DNA of 64,000 nucleotides from Miscanthus floridulus. Lineage: Eukaryota > Streptophyta > Magnoliopsida > Poales > Poaceae. Under the pieces are notes generated by a model that worked only from the letters and a program-made list of their open reading frames with translations, ran no database searches and had not been told where the DNA came from. A program made the translations under genes and the position numbers. Positions 49,022 through 59,395 of the stretch are shown here, one piece after another. The stretch is from the NCBI RefSeq assembly GCF_019320115.1, contig NC_089591.1, forward strand, positions 18,268,502 through 18,332,501, written 5' to 3'. Positions within the stretch are counted from its first letter, which is position 1. Every line of letters begins with the position of its first letter.

Positions 49022-52000
49022 GAATATTCCTCCGGTGGAACAAGTTGGGTGTTGGATAGCGGATGCACCAATCATATGACCGGAGAGAAGGACATGTTCA
49101 CATCATTTCAACCAAGTCATGATCAAAGTGGAAACGTTGTGTTTGGTGACAATGGAAAAGGAGAAGTCCTAGGTTTGGGTAAAATTGCTATATCAAATGA
49201 TAATTCAATTTCCAATGTTTTACTTGTGAATTCGTTGAAATACAATTTGTTGTCCGTTTCACAACTTTGTGAGATGGGTTACAATTGTCTTTTTACGGAT
49301 AAGGGTGTGGAAGTCTATAGAAGGGAGGATTCCTCTATTGCATTTACGGGTCATTTAAAAGGGAAACTCTATCTAGTTGATTTCACATCAAATAGAGTAA
49401 ATCCCGAGACTTGTTTAATGGCAAAATCTAGCATGGGTTGGTTATGGCATCGTCGACTTGCCCATGTTGGGATGAGGAACTTGGCCAAACTTCAAAAAGG
49501 CGAACACATCCTTGGACTAACAAATGTTTCTTTTGAGAAAGATAGGATTTGTAGCGCATGTCAAGCGGGAAAACAAGTTGGAGCTAAACATCCCGTCAAG
49601 AATGTTGTGACAACGGAAAGGCCATTAGAGTTGCTTCACATGGATATATTTGGACCCGTCGCTTATATAAGCATTGGTGGTAACAAATATGGTTTTGTAA
49701 TTGTTGATGATTATTCTCGTTTCACTTGGGTATTCTTTTTGCGTGAAAAGAGTAAAGTCCAAGGTATCTTCAAGAAATTTGCAAGAAGAGCCCAAAATGA
49801 GTTTGATGTCAAAATCAAGAGAGTTAGAAGTGACAATGGGACGGAGTTCAAGAACACCAACATTGAAGAGTTTCTTGATGAAGAAGGGATCAAGCATGAG
49901 TTTTCGGTTCCATACACTCCACAACAAAATGGTGTTGTGGAGAGGAAGAACCGAACACTCATAGAAGCCGCAAGAGCAATGTTGGATGAATACAAGACTC
50001 CTACCAACTATTGGGCGGAAGCGGTCAACACGGCATGCCATGCTATCAACCGCTTATATCTTCACAAGAAAAGAGAAAAGACCGCCTACGAACTTCTAAC
50101 CGGTAAAAAGCCTAAGGTGCATTACTTTAGAGTCTTTGGATCCAAGTGTTTCATACTTAACAAGAAATCCAAAAGCTCTAAGTTTGCACCAAAGGTTGAT
50201 GAAGGTTTCATGCTTGGTTATGGTACTAATGAACATGGATATCGTGTTTTCAATAAAACCACCGGTTTGATTGAAATCGCGGTAGACGTGACTTTTGATG
50301 AAACCGACGGCTCTCAAAAAGAGCAAGTCAATATTGAGAATGTAGGTAATGAAGAAGCTCCACACGAAGCAATCAAGAAGCTTGCTATTGGTGAAGTAAA
50401 GCCCGTTGAAGACGAAGATGAAGACCATGTTGTGCATGATGATCTTGATCCAACCATTCATCATGTTTCATCCAATGAACATGGTGAAGCTTCCGCAACA
50501 AGAAATAATCAAGATGGGAGATCAAATGAAGCACAAGATCATTCTCGTGAAGATGGTGTCAACAATGAGCGAGCTCAACCACAACTCAACAATGAAGAAA
50601 GAAGTGAAGTCAACCCTCCACTAGCTCATGATTGTAATCTTCCAATCGATCATGACCGTGATGATGATGATGATGGCCCTATCCAAAGATCAACACAAGT
50701 GCCACATCCTAGAGTGCATCAATCCATTCAACGGGATCATCCCGTTGATAACATATTGGGGAGCATTCGACGAGGGGTAACTACACGTTCTCGTTTAGCA
50801 AGTTTTTGTGAATATTACTCGTTTGTTTCTCCTTTGGAACCTCGTAGGGTGGAAGAGGCACTTGATGATCCAGATTGGATGATAGCTATGCAAGAGGAGT
50901 TGAATAACTTCACTCGGAATGAAGTCTGGTCCTTGGTGGAAAGGCCCAAGCAAAATGTGATTGGAACCAAGTGGGTTTTCCGCAACAAGCAAGATGAGCA
51001 TGGCGTGGTAACAAGGAACAAGGCAAGGTTGGTGGCTCAAGGATTCACTCAAATTGAAGGCTTGGATTTTGGGGAGACCTATGCACCGGTGGCTAGGCTA
51101 GAATCAATTCGTATTTTACTTGCCTATGCCGCCCATCATGATTTCAAGTTATATCAAATGGACGTGAAGAGTGCATTTCTCAATGGCCCCCTATCCGAGT
51201 TGGTGTATGTGGAGCAACCACCGGGCTTTGAAGACCCCAAGTATCCAAACCACGCCTACAAGCTCGACAAGGCGCTCTATGGGCTCAAACAAGCCCCTAG
51301 AGCTTGGTATGATTATTTAAAGGATTTCCTACTCAAACAAGGTTTTGAGATAGGAAAGGCCGATGCTACTTTGTTTACTCGCAAAGTCAATAATGATATC
51401 TTTGTTTGCCAAATATATGTCGATGACATAATATTTGGTAGTACTAATGTGGCTTTTTGTGAGGAATTTAGTAGGATTATGACAAATAGGTTCGAGATGT
51501 CCATGATGGGAGAGTTGAAGTTCTTTCTTGGATTTCAAATCAAGCAACTCAAGGATGGCACGTTCATAAGTCAAACCAAGTACACCAATGACATGTTGAA
51601 CAAGTTTAACTTGGACAAGGCCAAGCCCATCAAGACACCCATGCCAACAAATGGACATCTTGATCTTGATCAAGGAGGAAAGGACGTCGATCAAAAGGTA
51701 TATCGCTCCATGATTGGATCACTCCTTTACCTTTGTGCATCTAGGCCCGATATTATGCTTAGCGTGTGCATGTGTGCAAGATTTCAAGCTAATCCGAAAG
51801 AATGTCATTTGATGGCCGTTAAGAGAATTTTTCGGTATTTAGTGCACACTCCTAATCTTGGCTTGTGGTATCCTAAGGGCTCCACTTTTGAGTTACTTGG
51901 CTATTCCGATTCGGATTATGCTGGTTGCAAAGTAACCCGAAAGAGTACTACCGGAACTTGCCAATTTATTGGTCGTTCCTTGGTGTCTTGGAGCTCTAAG

Positions 52001-52369
52001 AAGCAAAATTCCGTTGCTTTGTCCACCGCCGAAGCCGAGTATGTGGCGGCCGGCGCTTGCTGTGCCCAATTACTTTGGATGAAGCAAACACTAAAGGACT
52101 TTGGATGTGAGTTAACCAAGATTCCACTTTTGTGTGACAACGAGAGTGCCATTAAGTTGGCAAACAACCCTGTAAACCACTCTCGAACAAAGCACATAGA
52201 CATCCGTCATCATTTTTTGAGAGACCACGAAGCCAAAGGAGATATCGCCATTCATCATGTGAGCACCGAAAAACAATTAGCCGATATCTTCACCAAGCCT
52301 CTAGATGAGTCAAGATTTTGTGCTTTGAGGAGTGAACTAAATATCATTAATTCTTGTAACGTGGCTTGA
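49022..52369 (+). CDS. pol: Sirevirus pol polyprotein: protease, integrase, RT, RNase H
   Basis: One frame stays open from the codon after a TAG at 49019-49021 to the TGA at 52367-52369, about 1115 codons. In order: protease [11 protein letters not shown] at the start; GAG-pre-integrase WLWHRRLAH (about residue 139); integrase with [22 protein letters not shown] and [15 protein letters not shown] (about 205-310); a hydrophilic Asp/Glu/His-rich linker; RT with [39 protein letters not shown] and the intact YVDDIIFG box (about 799); RNase H with [18 protein letters not shown] and [13 protein letters not shown]. All the catalytic motifs I can check are present, so the enzyme could be active. No ATG lies at the start of the frame, so expression needs recoding, splicing or readthrough from gag. 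Confidence 0.9.
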   Translation, partial: EYSSGGTSWVLDSGCTNHMTGEKDMFTSFQPSHDQSGNVVFGDNGKGEVLGLGKIAISNDNSISNVLLVNSLKYNLLSVSQLCEMGYNCLFTDKGVEVYRREDSSIAFTGHLKGKLYLVDFTSNRVNPETCLMAKSSMGWLWHRRLAHVGMRNLAKLQKGEHILGLTNVSFEKDRICSACQAGKQVGAKHPVKNVVTTERPLELLHMDIFGPVAYISIGGNKYGFVIVDDYSRFTWVFFLREKSKVQGIFKKFARRAQNEFDVKIKRVRSDNGTEFKNTNIEEFLDEEGIKHEFSVPYTPQQNGVVERKNRTLIEAARAMLDEYKTPTNYWAEAVNTACHAINRLYLHKKREKTAYELLTGKKPKVHYFRVFGSKCFILNKKSKSSKFAPKVDEGFMLGYGTNEHGYRVFNKTTGLIEIAVDVTFDETDGSQKEQVNIENVGNEEAPHEAIKKLAIGEVKPVEDEDEDHVVHDDLDPTIHHVSSNEHGEASATRNNQDGRSNEAQDHSREDGVNNERAQPQLNNEERSEVNPPLAHDCNLPIDHDRDDDDDGPIQRSTQVPHPRVHQSIQRDHPVDNILGSIRRGVTTRSRLASFCEYYSFVSPLEPRRVEEALDDPDWMIAMQEELNNFTRNEVWSLVERPKQNVIGTKWVFRNKQDEHGVVTRNKARLVAQGFTQIEGLDFGETYAPVARLESIRILLAYAAHHDFKLYQMDVKSAFLNGPLSELVYVEQPPGFEDPKYPNHAYKLDKALYGLKQAPRAWYDYLKDFLLKQGFEIGKADATLFTRKVNNDIFVCQIYVDDIIFGSTNVAFCEEFSRIMTNRFEMSMMGELKFFLGFQIKQLKDGTFISQTKYTNDMLNKFNLDKAKPIKTPMPTNGHLDLDQGGKDVDQKVYRSMIGSLLYLCASRPDIMLSVCMCARFQANPKECHLMAVKRIFRYLVHTPNLGLWYPKGSTFELLGYSDSDYAGCKVTRKSTTGTCQFIGRSLVSWSSKKQNSVALSTAEAEYVAAGACCAQLLWMKQTLKDFGCELTKIPLLCDNESAIKLANNPVNHSRTKHIDIRHHFLRDHEAKGDIAIHHVSTEKQLADIFTKPLDESRFCALRSELNIINSCNVA

Positions 52370-53402
52370 TTCCTTGCACACACATTTTGTTTCATCTAGT
52401 TAGGCGAAAAGACTTAGAAAACATTGTGTGTCATTTTCAAAATCTATTTTTGTAATTTTCATAAGTGACTATTGCTTTGTGATGGTTGAATGAAATCTAG
52501 TCCCTTATGAAAATGTGTGTGTCCATCGTATTTTTGCCCCACATAGCAGTGTGAGTGCAGGCTGAGGGTTTTTCTGTTTCTCCTGCGTCGGAAGTCCCGA
52601 CTTACGCCGGAAGTCCCGACGGCCGGAAGTCCCGACCTCCAGAAGTCCCGACGTTCACCGGGAGTTCCGACGCCGAGCAGATCTGCGTTTTTTTGACCAC
52701 GCCTGTTGGTTGCCCGTTTCCTTTTTACCCGGCCCGGTCACTTATCCTCTCATTCACCCCGTCGCCCTCTTTCACCGCCGCCATCACTCCTCGCACCGCC
52801 GCCATTGCACCATCGCCCTCGCTCCTCCCCGCTCTGCCCTGCCGGTCCTCCTGCTAGTAGTCCCGTCCGCCCCCTGTCCCGCTCCGCTCTCCACCCGCCC
52901 CTACCCCTCTCCACCGCCCTGTGCCCTTGTGTTTCCTCGGATCGGCTGTGGACTTGAAGTTGCTGTGGAGAAGATTCCCTTGGTGGAGGTGTTTGCGCTT
53001 GTGGATTGGTTCCTCGCCTGCGATTTCGTTCTTTTGCGTCTCCTCCGTTCTCGATCAAAGGTACTACCGTGGCGTCGAACCCTAACTCCAATGTACCTCT
53101 TGTTTTGCCTCTATTCTTTCTTCCTCTCTACTCCTCTATCTCCCTTGTTTGGATGTGTGTTGTGCTTTGAAGCCTCATGAATGGGATGGTCAATTTGGGC
53201 GTCGGAGGTTCCGGTGGCCGTCGGTGGTTCTGACCGTCGGTACTCCCGACGTCAGGCCGGGACTTCCGACTGTCGGAAGTCCCAACCTTAGCCGGAACTC
53301 CCGACCCTAGGATGACCTCTCCATTCATGTTTCTTCACTTCTCAATGCTCGTTCGTGTCTCCGTGTATTGTTTCTTAGTTCCCCTTCGTATTCTTCGCAG
53401 CC
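52370..53402 (+). other. Spacer between pol and the third ORF
   Basis: This holds two more clusters of the LTR palindrome (52585-52675 and 53198-53307, the second degenerate) on either side of a C-rich stretch (52720-52930). Pyrimidine-rich TTCTTTTGCG (about 53029) and CTCTATTCTTTCTTCC (about 53109) tracts lie before the ORF. No coding frame is supported. Confidence 0.5.
52585..53307 (+). repeat. Internal copies of the Sirevirus LTR palindrome
   Basis: GTCGGAAGTCCCGAC and its reverse variant recur at about 52587-52675 (five copies) and, more diverged, at 53200-53307. They flank the upstream side of the third ORF, outside the LTRs. See the findings for a possible promoter or insulator role. 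Confidence 0.7.
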
Positions 53403-54669
53403 ATGGAGGGTGGTGGCAGTCCCTCGCGCCATCGGGAAAAGCGTTCCAAGAAGAATCAAGATCGTGCTGCTGTTCCTAAGCCGCCCGGCCGCACCAAGGC
53501 GTCTTACTCGCGTGGTGGTGCTGGTGGTTCCCGTGGCCGTGGCCGTGGCGACCAGGGGTCTTCTGCTGCTGCCCCTCCTCCGGCTCCTGCTCCTGCTCCT
53601 GTTGGGGCTGAGCCCGTGGTTGATGAAGAAGAGGAAGCGCTGGACCGTGCCGGACGCACCCTTGCTGTTCCACCGCATCGCACCCCGACTCGAGGTCTGC
53701 TAGGGACAATTCAGCTTGTTCCATTCACCGCACTATAAGGTAGACTTCGTCAATTTCTCTCGCCTTCTAGGTTTGGGTCACAGCGACCGGACTGCCACTG
53801 AGTTGACTGAGTATGAGGATCTTGCTTTAGAGGAATACCAACACATGTATCTTGAGGGCCACAGAGCTGATGGACAGACCACCTTTCTGAAGCCCTACTA
53901 TTATGTTCTAAACAACATCTTGAGACAGATCTTGTATCCCAAGGTCGGTGACTCCACCTTCCTTCGAGATGATTCACAGAAGGTGCTTCAGCGGTTTGGA
54001 GATGAGTTCCAGAAATTTTCCATCAGCAGATACATTTGGAACAAGATTCATGATGCTACCGAGGATCCGGTAAAGCATCTTCCCTATGCTCTGTACATCA
54101 TGCATATCATTGAGCATGTATCAGGCATCCGGTTTCCCTCTGACTCTGAGCATAAGCTACTCAAGATATCCAACAAGACCTCCATCGTTGCTGCTAGAGA
54201 ACTAAAAGAAAAAGCTGAGGCAGTCAAAGGTAAAGGGAAAGGTCCTTCGGGTTCTCGCTCTCGCCGTGGAGCTGCCACCACTGCTGCTCGCTCATCTAGT
54301 GACGAGCCCCTCTCTTCGTCCTCCTCCGGAAAGAAGCCCAACAAGTTCAAGTTTCTGATGACTTACATGTTTGGACAGTGTTGTGCTAGTGCTCAGCGTG
54401 AGCACGACATGCAAGAGAGGCTATATCGTTTGGAGCAGCACGCCGGGATTGTATCTTCTCCTCCGCCGCCGTTTGTGCCTCCTCGTGATCCGTTAGCTCT
54501 ATATGATGAGGCTTGTGCGGCGTACGCAGATGATGCCACTTCTCGCCCGCATGGCAAAGGGAAAGCAACTGAAGATGATGACGAGTATCAAGAGGAAGAA
54601 GATGATGAAGACGACGACGATGGTGACGAAGGTGACCAAGGCGACGATGATGACTACGACGACGAGTAG
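53403..54669 (+). pseudogene. Sirevirus third ORF (env-position), one frame break
   Basis: The first frame (53403-53738) encodes a basic, Gly/Arg- and Pro/Ala-rich head (SRGRGRG, PPPAPAPAP) ending in an acidic patch. The second frame (to 54669), shifted one base near 53710, encodes a folded-looking middle (LGLGHSDRTATELTEYEDL, YNNILRQILYPK-like region at about 53910) and a Ser-rich basic linker. It ends in a long Asp/Glu tail (about 54570-54668). I see no signal peptide or membrane span, so an envelope function is not supported. Third ORFs at this place occur in many Sireviruses and some resemble captured plant transposon proteins; that link here is inference. The ORF sits between palindrome clusters and the polypurine tracts. 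Confidence 0.6.
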
Positions 54670-54710
54670 TTGGTTTCTCATGCGGCCTACCCCTTTTGGC
54701 ACTTGTTGAC

Positions 54711-55261
54711 AAAGGGGGAGTGTTAGGCTTTGATTTATTGTAATAAGTTAGTTGGTCTTTATGTTTTGGAACTTTAAAACTTTAGCGTGTATGAACTATG
54801 TCGTGTGGTGGCAACCTTATGATGGACAATTATCTATATGTGTTTGATGGATGTTTGTAGGACAAAGTTATGGTCATCTATTTATCTAATTAGCTTCTAC
54901 TTGTCTCTACTTATGATGGTGAATGAAATCTACATGGCCATGTGTTGTTTCACATTTCTACTTTGAAATCGTGGCCATCGTATTCTTTTTATTTGTTGAG
55001 TGAAATAACATGTCATATTGCATTCTCTTCACACGTATCTATTTGTTCACATACACTTGTTGCACCCCACGGATTGCAAAATTTAGGGGGAGCTTTTGTC
55101 TTGATGTATGCAAATCATGTATAGATGACTCTAAATGAAATTCAAATTCTTGCATACATCAAGGGGGAGCTCTTCATAAATTTTGGGGTTCAAAAGCTTT
55201 AATTCTTTCATTCCTATAAAAGCCTAAGTTGGTTGTCATCAATTACCAAAAAGGGGGAGAT
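54711..55261 (+). other. Four polypurine-like tracts before the 3' LTR
   Basis: AAAGGGGGAG occurs at 54711, TTTAGGGGGAG at about 55082, CAAGGGGGAGC at about 55160, and AAAAAGGGGGAGATT at 55247-55261 immediately before the LTR. The last is the primer for plus-strand synthesis. Serial upstream copies are a described Sirevirus feature. Confidence 0.8.
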
Positions 55262-56885
55262 TGAAAGTGCATTTGCCCCCTACGTGGGTTTTGGTGTATT
55301 GATGACATCCAAATTAGGGACTAATGTGATCTTAATGAGATATGTTACAGCTATTAGTCCCGTGAAAGAATCAAAGAGTTGATAAAGATGTAATGGTATC
55401 CCTCAATTATTCAAGTTGCAAAGGCGGGCGAACTCAAAACGATCTTCAAAGGTTTTAATTTTAAGTTTGAGTTTAGGATCCGCCGCACTATTAAGAGGGA
55501 TGCAAATTTAATTGGTCTGAAGAAGATAGAGTGCTCAAGCATTTAAATAAAATCAAAATTGTGTCACTCTAGCACTTCACGAGCACATAGAATAATTTTC
55601 TGTGACTTTCGGTGTCGGAAGTCCCGACGTAAGTCGGAACTCCCGACAGTCGGAAGTCCCGACCTAAGCCAGGGGTCCCGGCACCTGTGTTTCTGACTGC
55701 TCGCTGTCTGTGCACGTCGGAAGTCCCGACGTTCGCCGGGAGTTCCGACCGTCGGAAGTCCCGACGTTCGCCGGGAGTTCCGACACTGACCTGACCCAAG
55801 CCGGGACTCCCGGCCTCAGCAGTGCTGGCTGTTTGATTAACTGTGCACGTCGGAAGTCCCGACGATCGTCGGAAGTTCCGACCGTCGGAAGTCCCGACGT
55901 TTGCCGGGAGTTCCGACACTGACTTTCACCCGTGGACTTCTGACCCTTTGGGAACAGTATTTTATGCTAACGTCGGAAGTCCCGGGATCTGCGTCGGGAC
56001 TCCCGACGTAGATCTGAACGGTTAGATTTTCACTTGGAGTATAAATACTCCTCTCTTCACTTCTAACCGTTACGGACTCACTTACAGCGACCCACTTCGT
56101 GCTCAACAGCTCCAAGCAACTGAAAGCGCCCCTCTCCTTCCCCCTTTGCTCCAATCTTCGATTCCCTTAGGGTTTGATTGAAAGGAGAGTGGATTAAGTG
56201 AGAGCATCACTTTGGAAAGCTTGAGCACTTGATTTCTTCATCAAGCCGGTTGATTTTGCGTCTATTACTCTTGGGGTTTTACCCCTAGCCGGCTAGGCGT
56301 CGCCCAAGAGCTTCCATCTTGTGGAAGAGCCTCGGGAAGTTTGTATTACCCCTCGATTTCTTAGTGGAAAGCTCAAGTGACCTTTGTGGTCGCTTAGAGA
56401 GAGGCAAGGAGGTGGAAAAGACTCCGACCTTTGTGGTCACCTCAACAACGAGGACGTAGGAGCTCCTTAGTGGGGTTCCGAACCTCGGGATAAATCTTTG
56501 TGTCCCGTGTGCTTGTTGTTGTGATTGCTAGATATTACTTGTATGTGTTTGTCTCTCTCTCTCCCAAATTTCCATTTTAGGGTTTGGACTCGATCTACGG
56601 TTTGGAGGCATTACGGCGTCAAGGGAGTGACCCAACATCTTCACCAAACCACTAGGAAGTGAGGTTGTAAGTTCATTTATCCGCAAAGTTAAATTTGGCA
56701 CTGCTTTTGTAGTTCACGTAGGCGTCGGAACTGCTGACGTTTGCGCCGGAACTTCTGACAACGTCGGGAGTTCCGACCCAAACGTCGGGACTTCCGACAG
56801 TGACTGACAGAATTGAACTTAGCCTTTGCAGTAAATTTTTAGATACGCCTATTCACCCCCCTCTAGGCATTGTTAGATCCTTTCA
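55262..56885 (+). mobile_element. Sirevirus 3' LTR
   Basis: The LTR is 1624 bp with a TATAAATA box at 56040-56047. It is nearly identical to the 5' copy. The differences are mostly transitions at CG/CA positions, for example 55409 and 55607 compared with the 5' LTR, plus one C lost in the terminal C run. Confidence 0.9.
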
Positions 56886-58091
56886 GTTATCTCTTAGATC
56901 TAACCGACTTATAACCCTGCTCCTCGGACTATATAAGGCGGGTAGGGACCCCAACCAAACACACGCAATATCATACGATAGCTAATACAAACTAATAGAC
57001 CACATGAGTAAGGTATTACGTCATACTGACGGCCTGAACCTGTCTAACTCATGTGTCTCTGTTGCCTTCTTGTTTTTGATCTCACGCTCCTCTGCCGATC
57101 AATCTAACTTTGTGGGATACCCCTCGGAGGACTGCCGACGATATTCTGTCGACACTTTGAAAGGCTTCATAGTGAACCCTGCCGACCTTCCTTGGTAGTG
57201 GGTCAAGAGGTTGGCCGTCTTAGGTGAAAGGGTAAATCACGACTCACAGTGAAAGTGTACAACCTCTGTAGAGTGTAAAACTAGTATATTAGCTATGCTC
57301 ATGGTCACGAGCAGCCTTGGAACCCTTACGGAATAGACGATCACTAATGGTTAATGATGATGAACATGGATGATACTGATGATGAATATGCTCATTAATG
57401 ATTATTGTTTATGCTATTTATTATTCATGTTTACCTAATCATGTGTTTATATGGCTTGCGATAAACTTGTTGCTACTCAATTGCTAAAATCATGACTCAT
57501 TAAAAGCTAATCGTAGTTAAACCAGTGTCAGCATGTTAAGCCTTATAAACCCTATGCTATATTTGTTGATTATGACATATACTTACGCTTGCTTTACTTT
57601 TTAAATTTTTGGAAAAATCTCGGATGTGTACCAGATTGCTAGAGTTTAGAGGAATTAGGCTTGTGATCAACCGGTCAGTTGTCCTTGTGGAATTGGAGTC
57701 TTCACCCGAAGATCGGGGTTGTCTTTCCACTGTTTGCTGTCTAAGATTATATTCTTTATACTAAGTATGTTATATAATGAGCATTGTCTATTGATATTAC
57801 CCTTATTTGTCGCTATATGTGATATTTGACTTCATGGGCTCACATATGGTGTGTATCTGGTTTTGTTCTTAAAACCGGATGCTACATACTTATGGCAAAA
57901 ATAAGTTGAAATCAACAACCAAATGCTACGCTTTTCAGCAGCTTATTCTGGCCACACTTATTTCCATAACTTCTATTTGTACTTAAAAAGTAGAAACTGG
58001 ATCAGACCAGTTTATTTTGACCGCCGCTTTTACTCTATTTGTACTGCTTATCTGATAAGCGCCTCCCAGGTAAACTGCATCAAACAGGGCC

Positions 58092-58959
58092 ATTAGCATC
58101 TTGGCTCCCATTGGTGCTCATCTTATTGAGTACCTCTCCATTTTGGAATGTAGTAGATTAAAGAATTCAAACAATTCCCTATAATATAAGGGATTCTAGC
58201 TAATTAATTTGATAATCCTCTCCTGACCAAGTGGTGCTCATATAAATTCGACAACCATAGCTACCATCGGGGGTGGAGTTCTCAGTATGGTAAGGTATGG
58301 TGCTCGTCACACTTCAAATTTCAAGCGATTCTCACCTTCTAAATCACTCCGTACCATTAACGAATCAAGAAAAATGATGTTTTTGCTATAATGGAGTATC
58401 AGCCAACGACCAAAGGAAGGAGAAAGCATCGAACCATCACCTAGACATTGTTTGAAGACACTATTCCTGGGCTACTTCTGGGGCGAACATGCTTACTTAG
58501 GTTACGTTGCGAGCAGTTATTGGATTCAGTTTGGAAATTTCAAAATAAATTGTTTTTAGTCCAAACCAAGTCCAATTTTAAATATATCTTCTGAGCTCGT
58601 TATCTCTCTAACTGTTACTCGTTTAATCTCGATCCTTAAATGAGAATCGTAGATGATGCCGTGGTCAACAACTTTTTTATAGCATGCTCAATCCCAATCG
58701 TCCAAACGGAAACAGACGTATGGAACCGTCCAAAACAACATGATGCAAAAACCGTTCGGTCAGATTCACCTGTCCACGCTGCGGCGTCGCCCAGCCAGGA
58801 TATGTCACGTGGCTACGCCTTCCCTGCTCACCTCAACGCCGGTTAGCCGGAGCTCACGTGCTGAGCTCGACGCCGCCTCGTGCCATCAGCCTCGCCCTTC
58901 GCGCCCCTGCCCTATGCCCGTTCTGTCTCGCGTCTGGTCGCAACCGTGACCTGCCCACG
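58092..58959. other. Unassigned repeat-rich spacer
   Basis: No gene is seen. About 58145-58500 is an imperfect direct copy of 59402-59690 (for example GAATTCAAACAATTCCC and CCAAAGGAAGGAGAAA in both). 58521-58570 is inverted relative to 59911-59955. The last 150 bases are GC-rich. Confidence 0.5.
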
Positions 58960-59395
58960 TGAAAGGGTGAATAGCCTAATAAATTTTTTACGAAGCACCA
59001 GAGCAACTTGTTAATCATAGCGATAAAGCGTTTTGCTCTAGCTCTACTAAAAATGCTAGTCACCTATCCAATATACTAGTGAATTATGATTTCTATGGCA
59101 CTCAATGGCTAAGTCACTACTCAACTAACTAGTGAGCTAATTAGATCAAGGATTACAACTAATTACTTCTAGCTAAACAACTGAGCTACACTAGCTAACT
59201 ACAACTACACAAGGCAAGAGAATAAATGTAATGCTCAAGTGAGGAATAGAATTATACCGAACCGGCAAGAGATAAATCAATCAAGAATAATTGACACCAA
59301 GATTTATCCCAATGTTGACTTGTTTGCCGGCAAGCTACGTCCTCGTTGTGACGACACACTCACTTGATGGTTCACACACTAATAGGCATACATAA
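58960..59395 (-). mobile_element. Antisense Sirevirus-type LTR fragment (3' end)
   Basis: On the minus strand it ends TTAGGCTATTCACCCTTTCA, the terminal phrase of Sirevirus LTRs. It runs back through leader phrases shared with 5640-6104, such as AACGAGGACGTAGCTTG against AATGAGGACTAGCTTG. The 5' part of the LTR is missing. It splits the direct repeat described for 58145 and 59402. Confidence 0.6.

Larger units (their letters stand above)
44771..56885 (+). mobile_element. Near-intact Sirevirus (Copia) retrotransposon, 12.1 kb
   Basis: The LTRs are 44771-46395 and 55262-56885, both TGAAAGTGCA...ATCCTTTCA. The target duplication is GTTAT at 44766-44770 and 56886-56890. The order is LTR, Met primer site, gag, pol (protease-integrase-RT-RNase H, the Copia order), a third ORF, several polypurine-like tracts, LTR. 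That layout, the third ORF and multiple polypurine tracts are known Sirevirus (SIRE1/Maximus lineage) features. I counted about 15 differences between the LTRs by eye, near 1 %, so insertion is recent. gag and the third ORF each have a frame break; pol is open throughout. Confidence 0.92.
39967..57154 (+). mobile_element. Non-autonomous LTR retrotransposon, with a Sirevirus in its 3' LTR
   Basis: The LTRs are 39967-40443 and 44563-44770 joined to 56891-57154. The target duplication is CTTTG at 39962-39966 and 57155-57159, and the inverted LTR at about 62200 shows the site unoccupied. The internal region (40444-44562) has no protease, integrase or RT. It holds a short gag-like ORF, a tandem array and a repeated motif, so the element must have moved with borrowed enzymes. 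The two LTRs differ at many sites by eye, far more than those of the Sirevirus inside, so this insertion is older. Confidence 0.85.
44563..57154 (+). mobile_element. 3' LTR of the non-autonomous element, split
   Basis: It starts TGTGGGGGGTACAACC (44563), is interrupted after CCGGTTAT at 44770 by the Sirevirus, and resumes at 56891 with CTCTTAGATC, ending TTCTGTCGACA at 57154. Its TATA box, GACTATATAAGGCG, is at 56927-56940. Joined, the halves are about as long as the 5' LTR. Confidence 0.85.
37268..57886 (+). mobile_element. Gypsy solo LTR (about 3.4 kb), split by a later insertion
   Basis: The left end is TATAACACCCTAAAATTTGC (a one-base variant of the TGTAACACCC start) and the right end is AACCGGATGCTACA. 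The LTR occupies 37268-39966 plus 57160-57886, with 39967-57154 an insertion. The flanks TGCTT and TACTT are an imperfect 5-base duplication. No primer site or gag-pol follows the right end, so this is a solo LTR. An inverted partner lies at 61490-64000. The 37700-38560 part is GC-rich with open frames in several phases that look like composition, not genes. Confidence 0.7.
37238..58091. mobile_element. hAT-like MITE split by the nested insertions
   Basis: The left piece (37238-37267) starts GGCCTGTTTGGTACAGCTTA. The right piece (57892-58091) ends TGCATCAAACAGGGCC. The outer ends are imperfect inverted repeats (GGCCTGTTTGGTACAG against GGCCCTGTTTGATGCAG). Removing 37268-57886 and one flank copy gives a continuous element of about 230 bp. 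An 8-base target duplication is not evident, so the family call is moderate. Confidence 0.45.
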
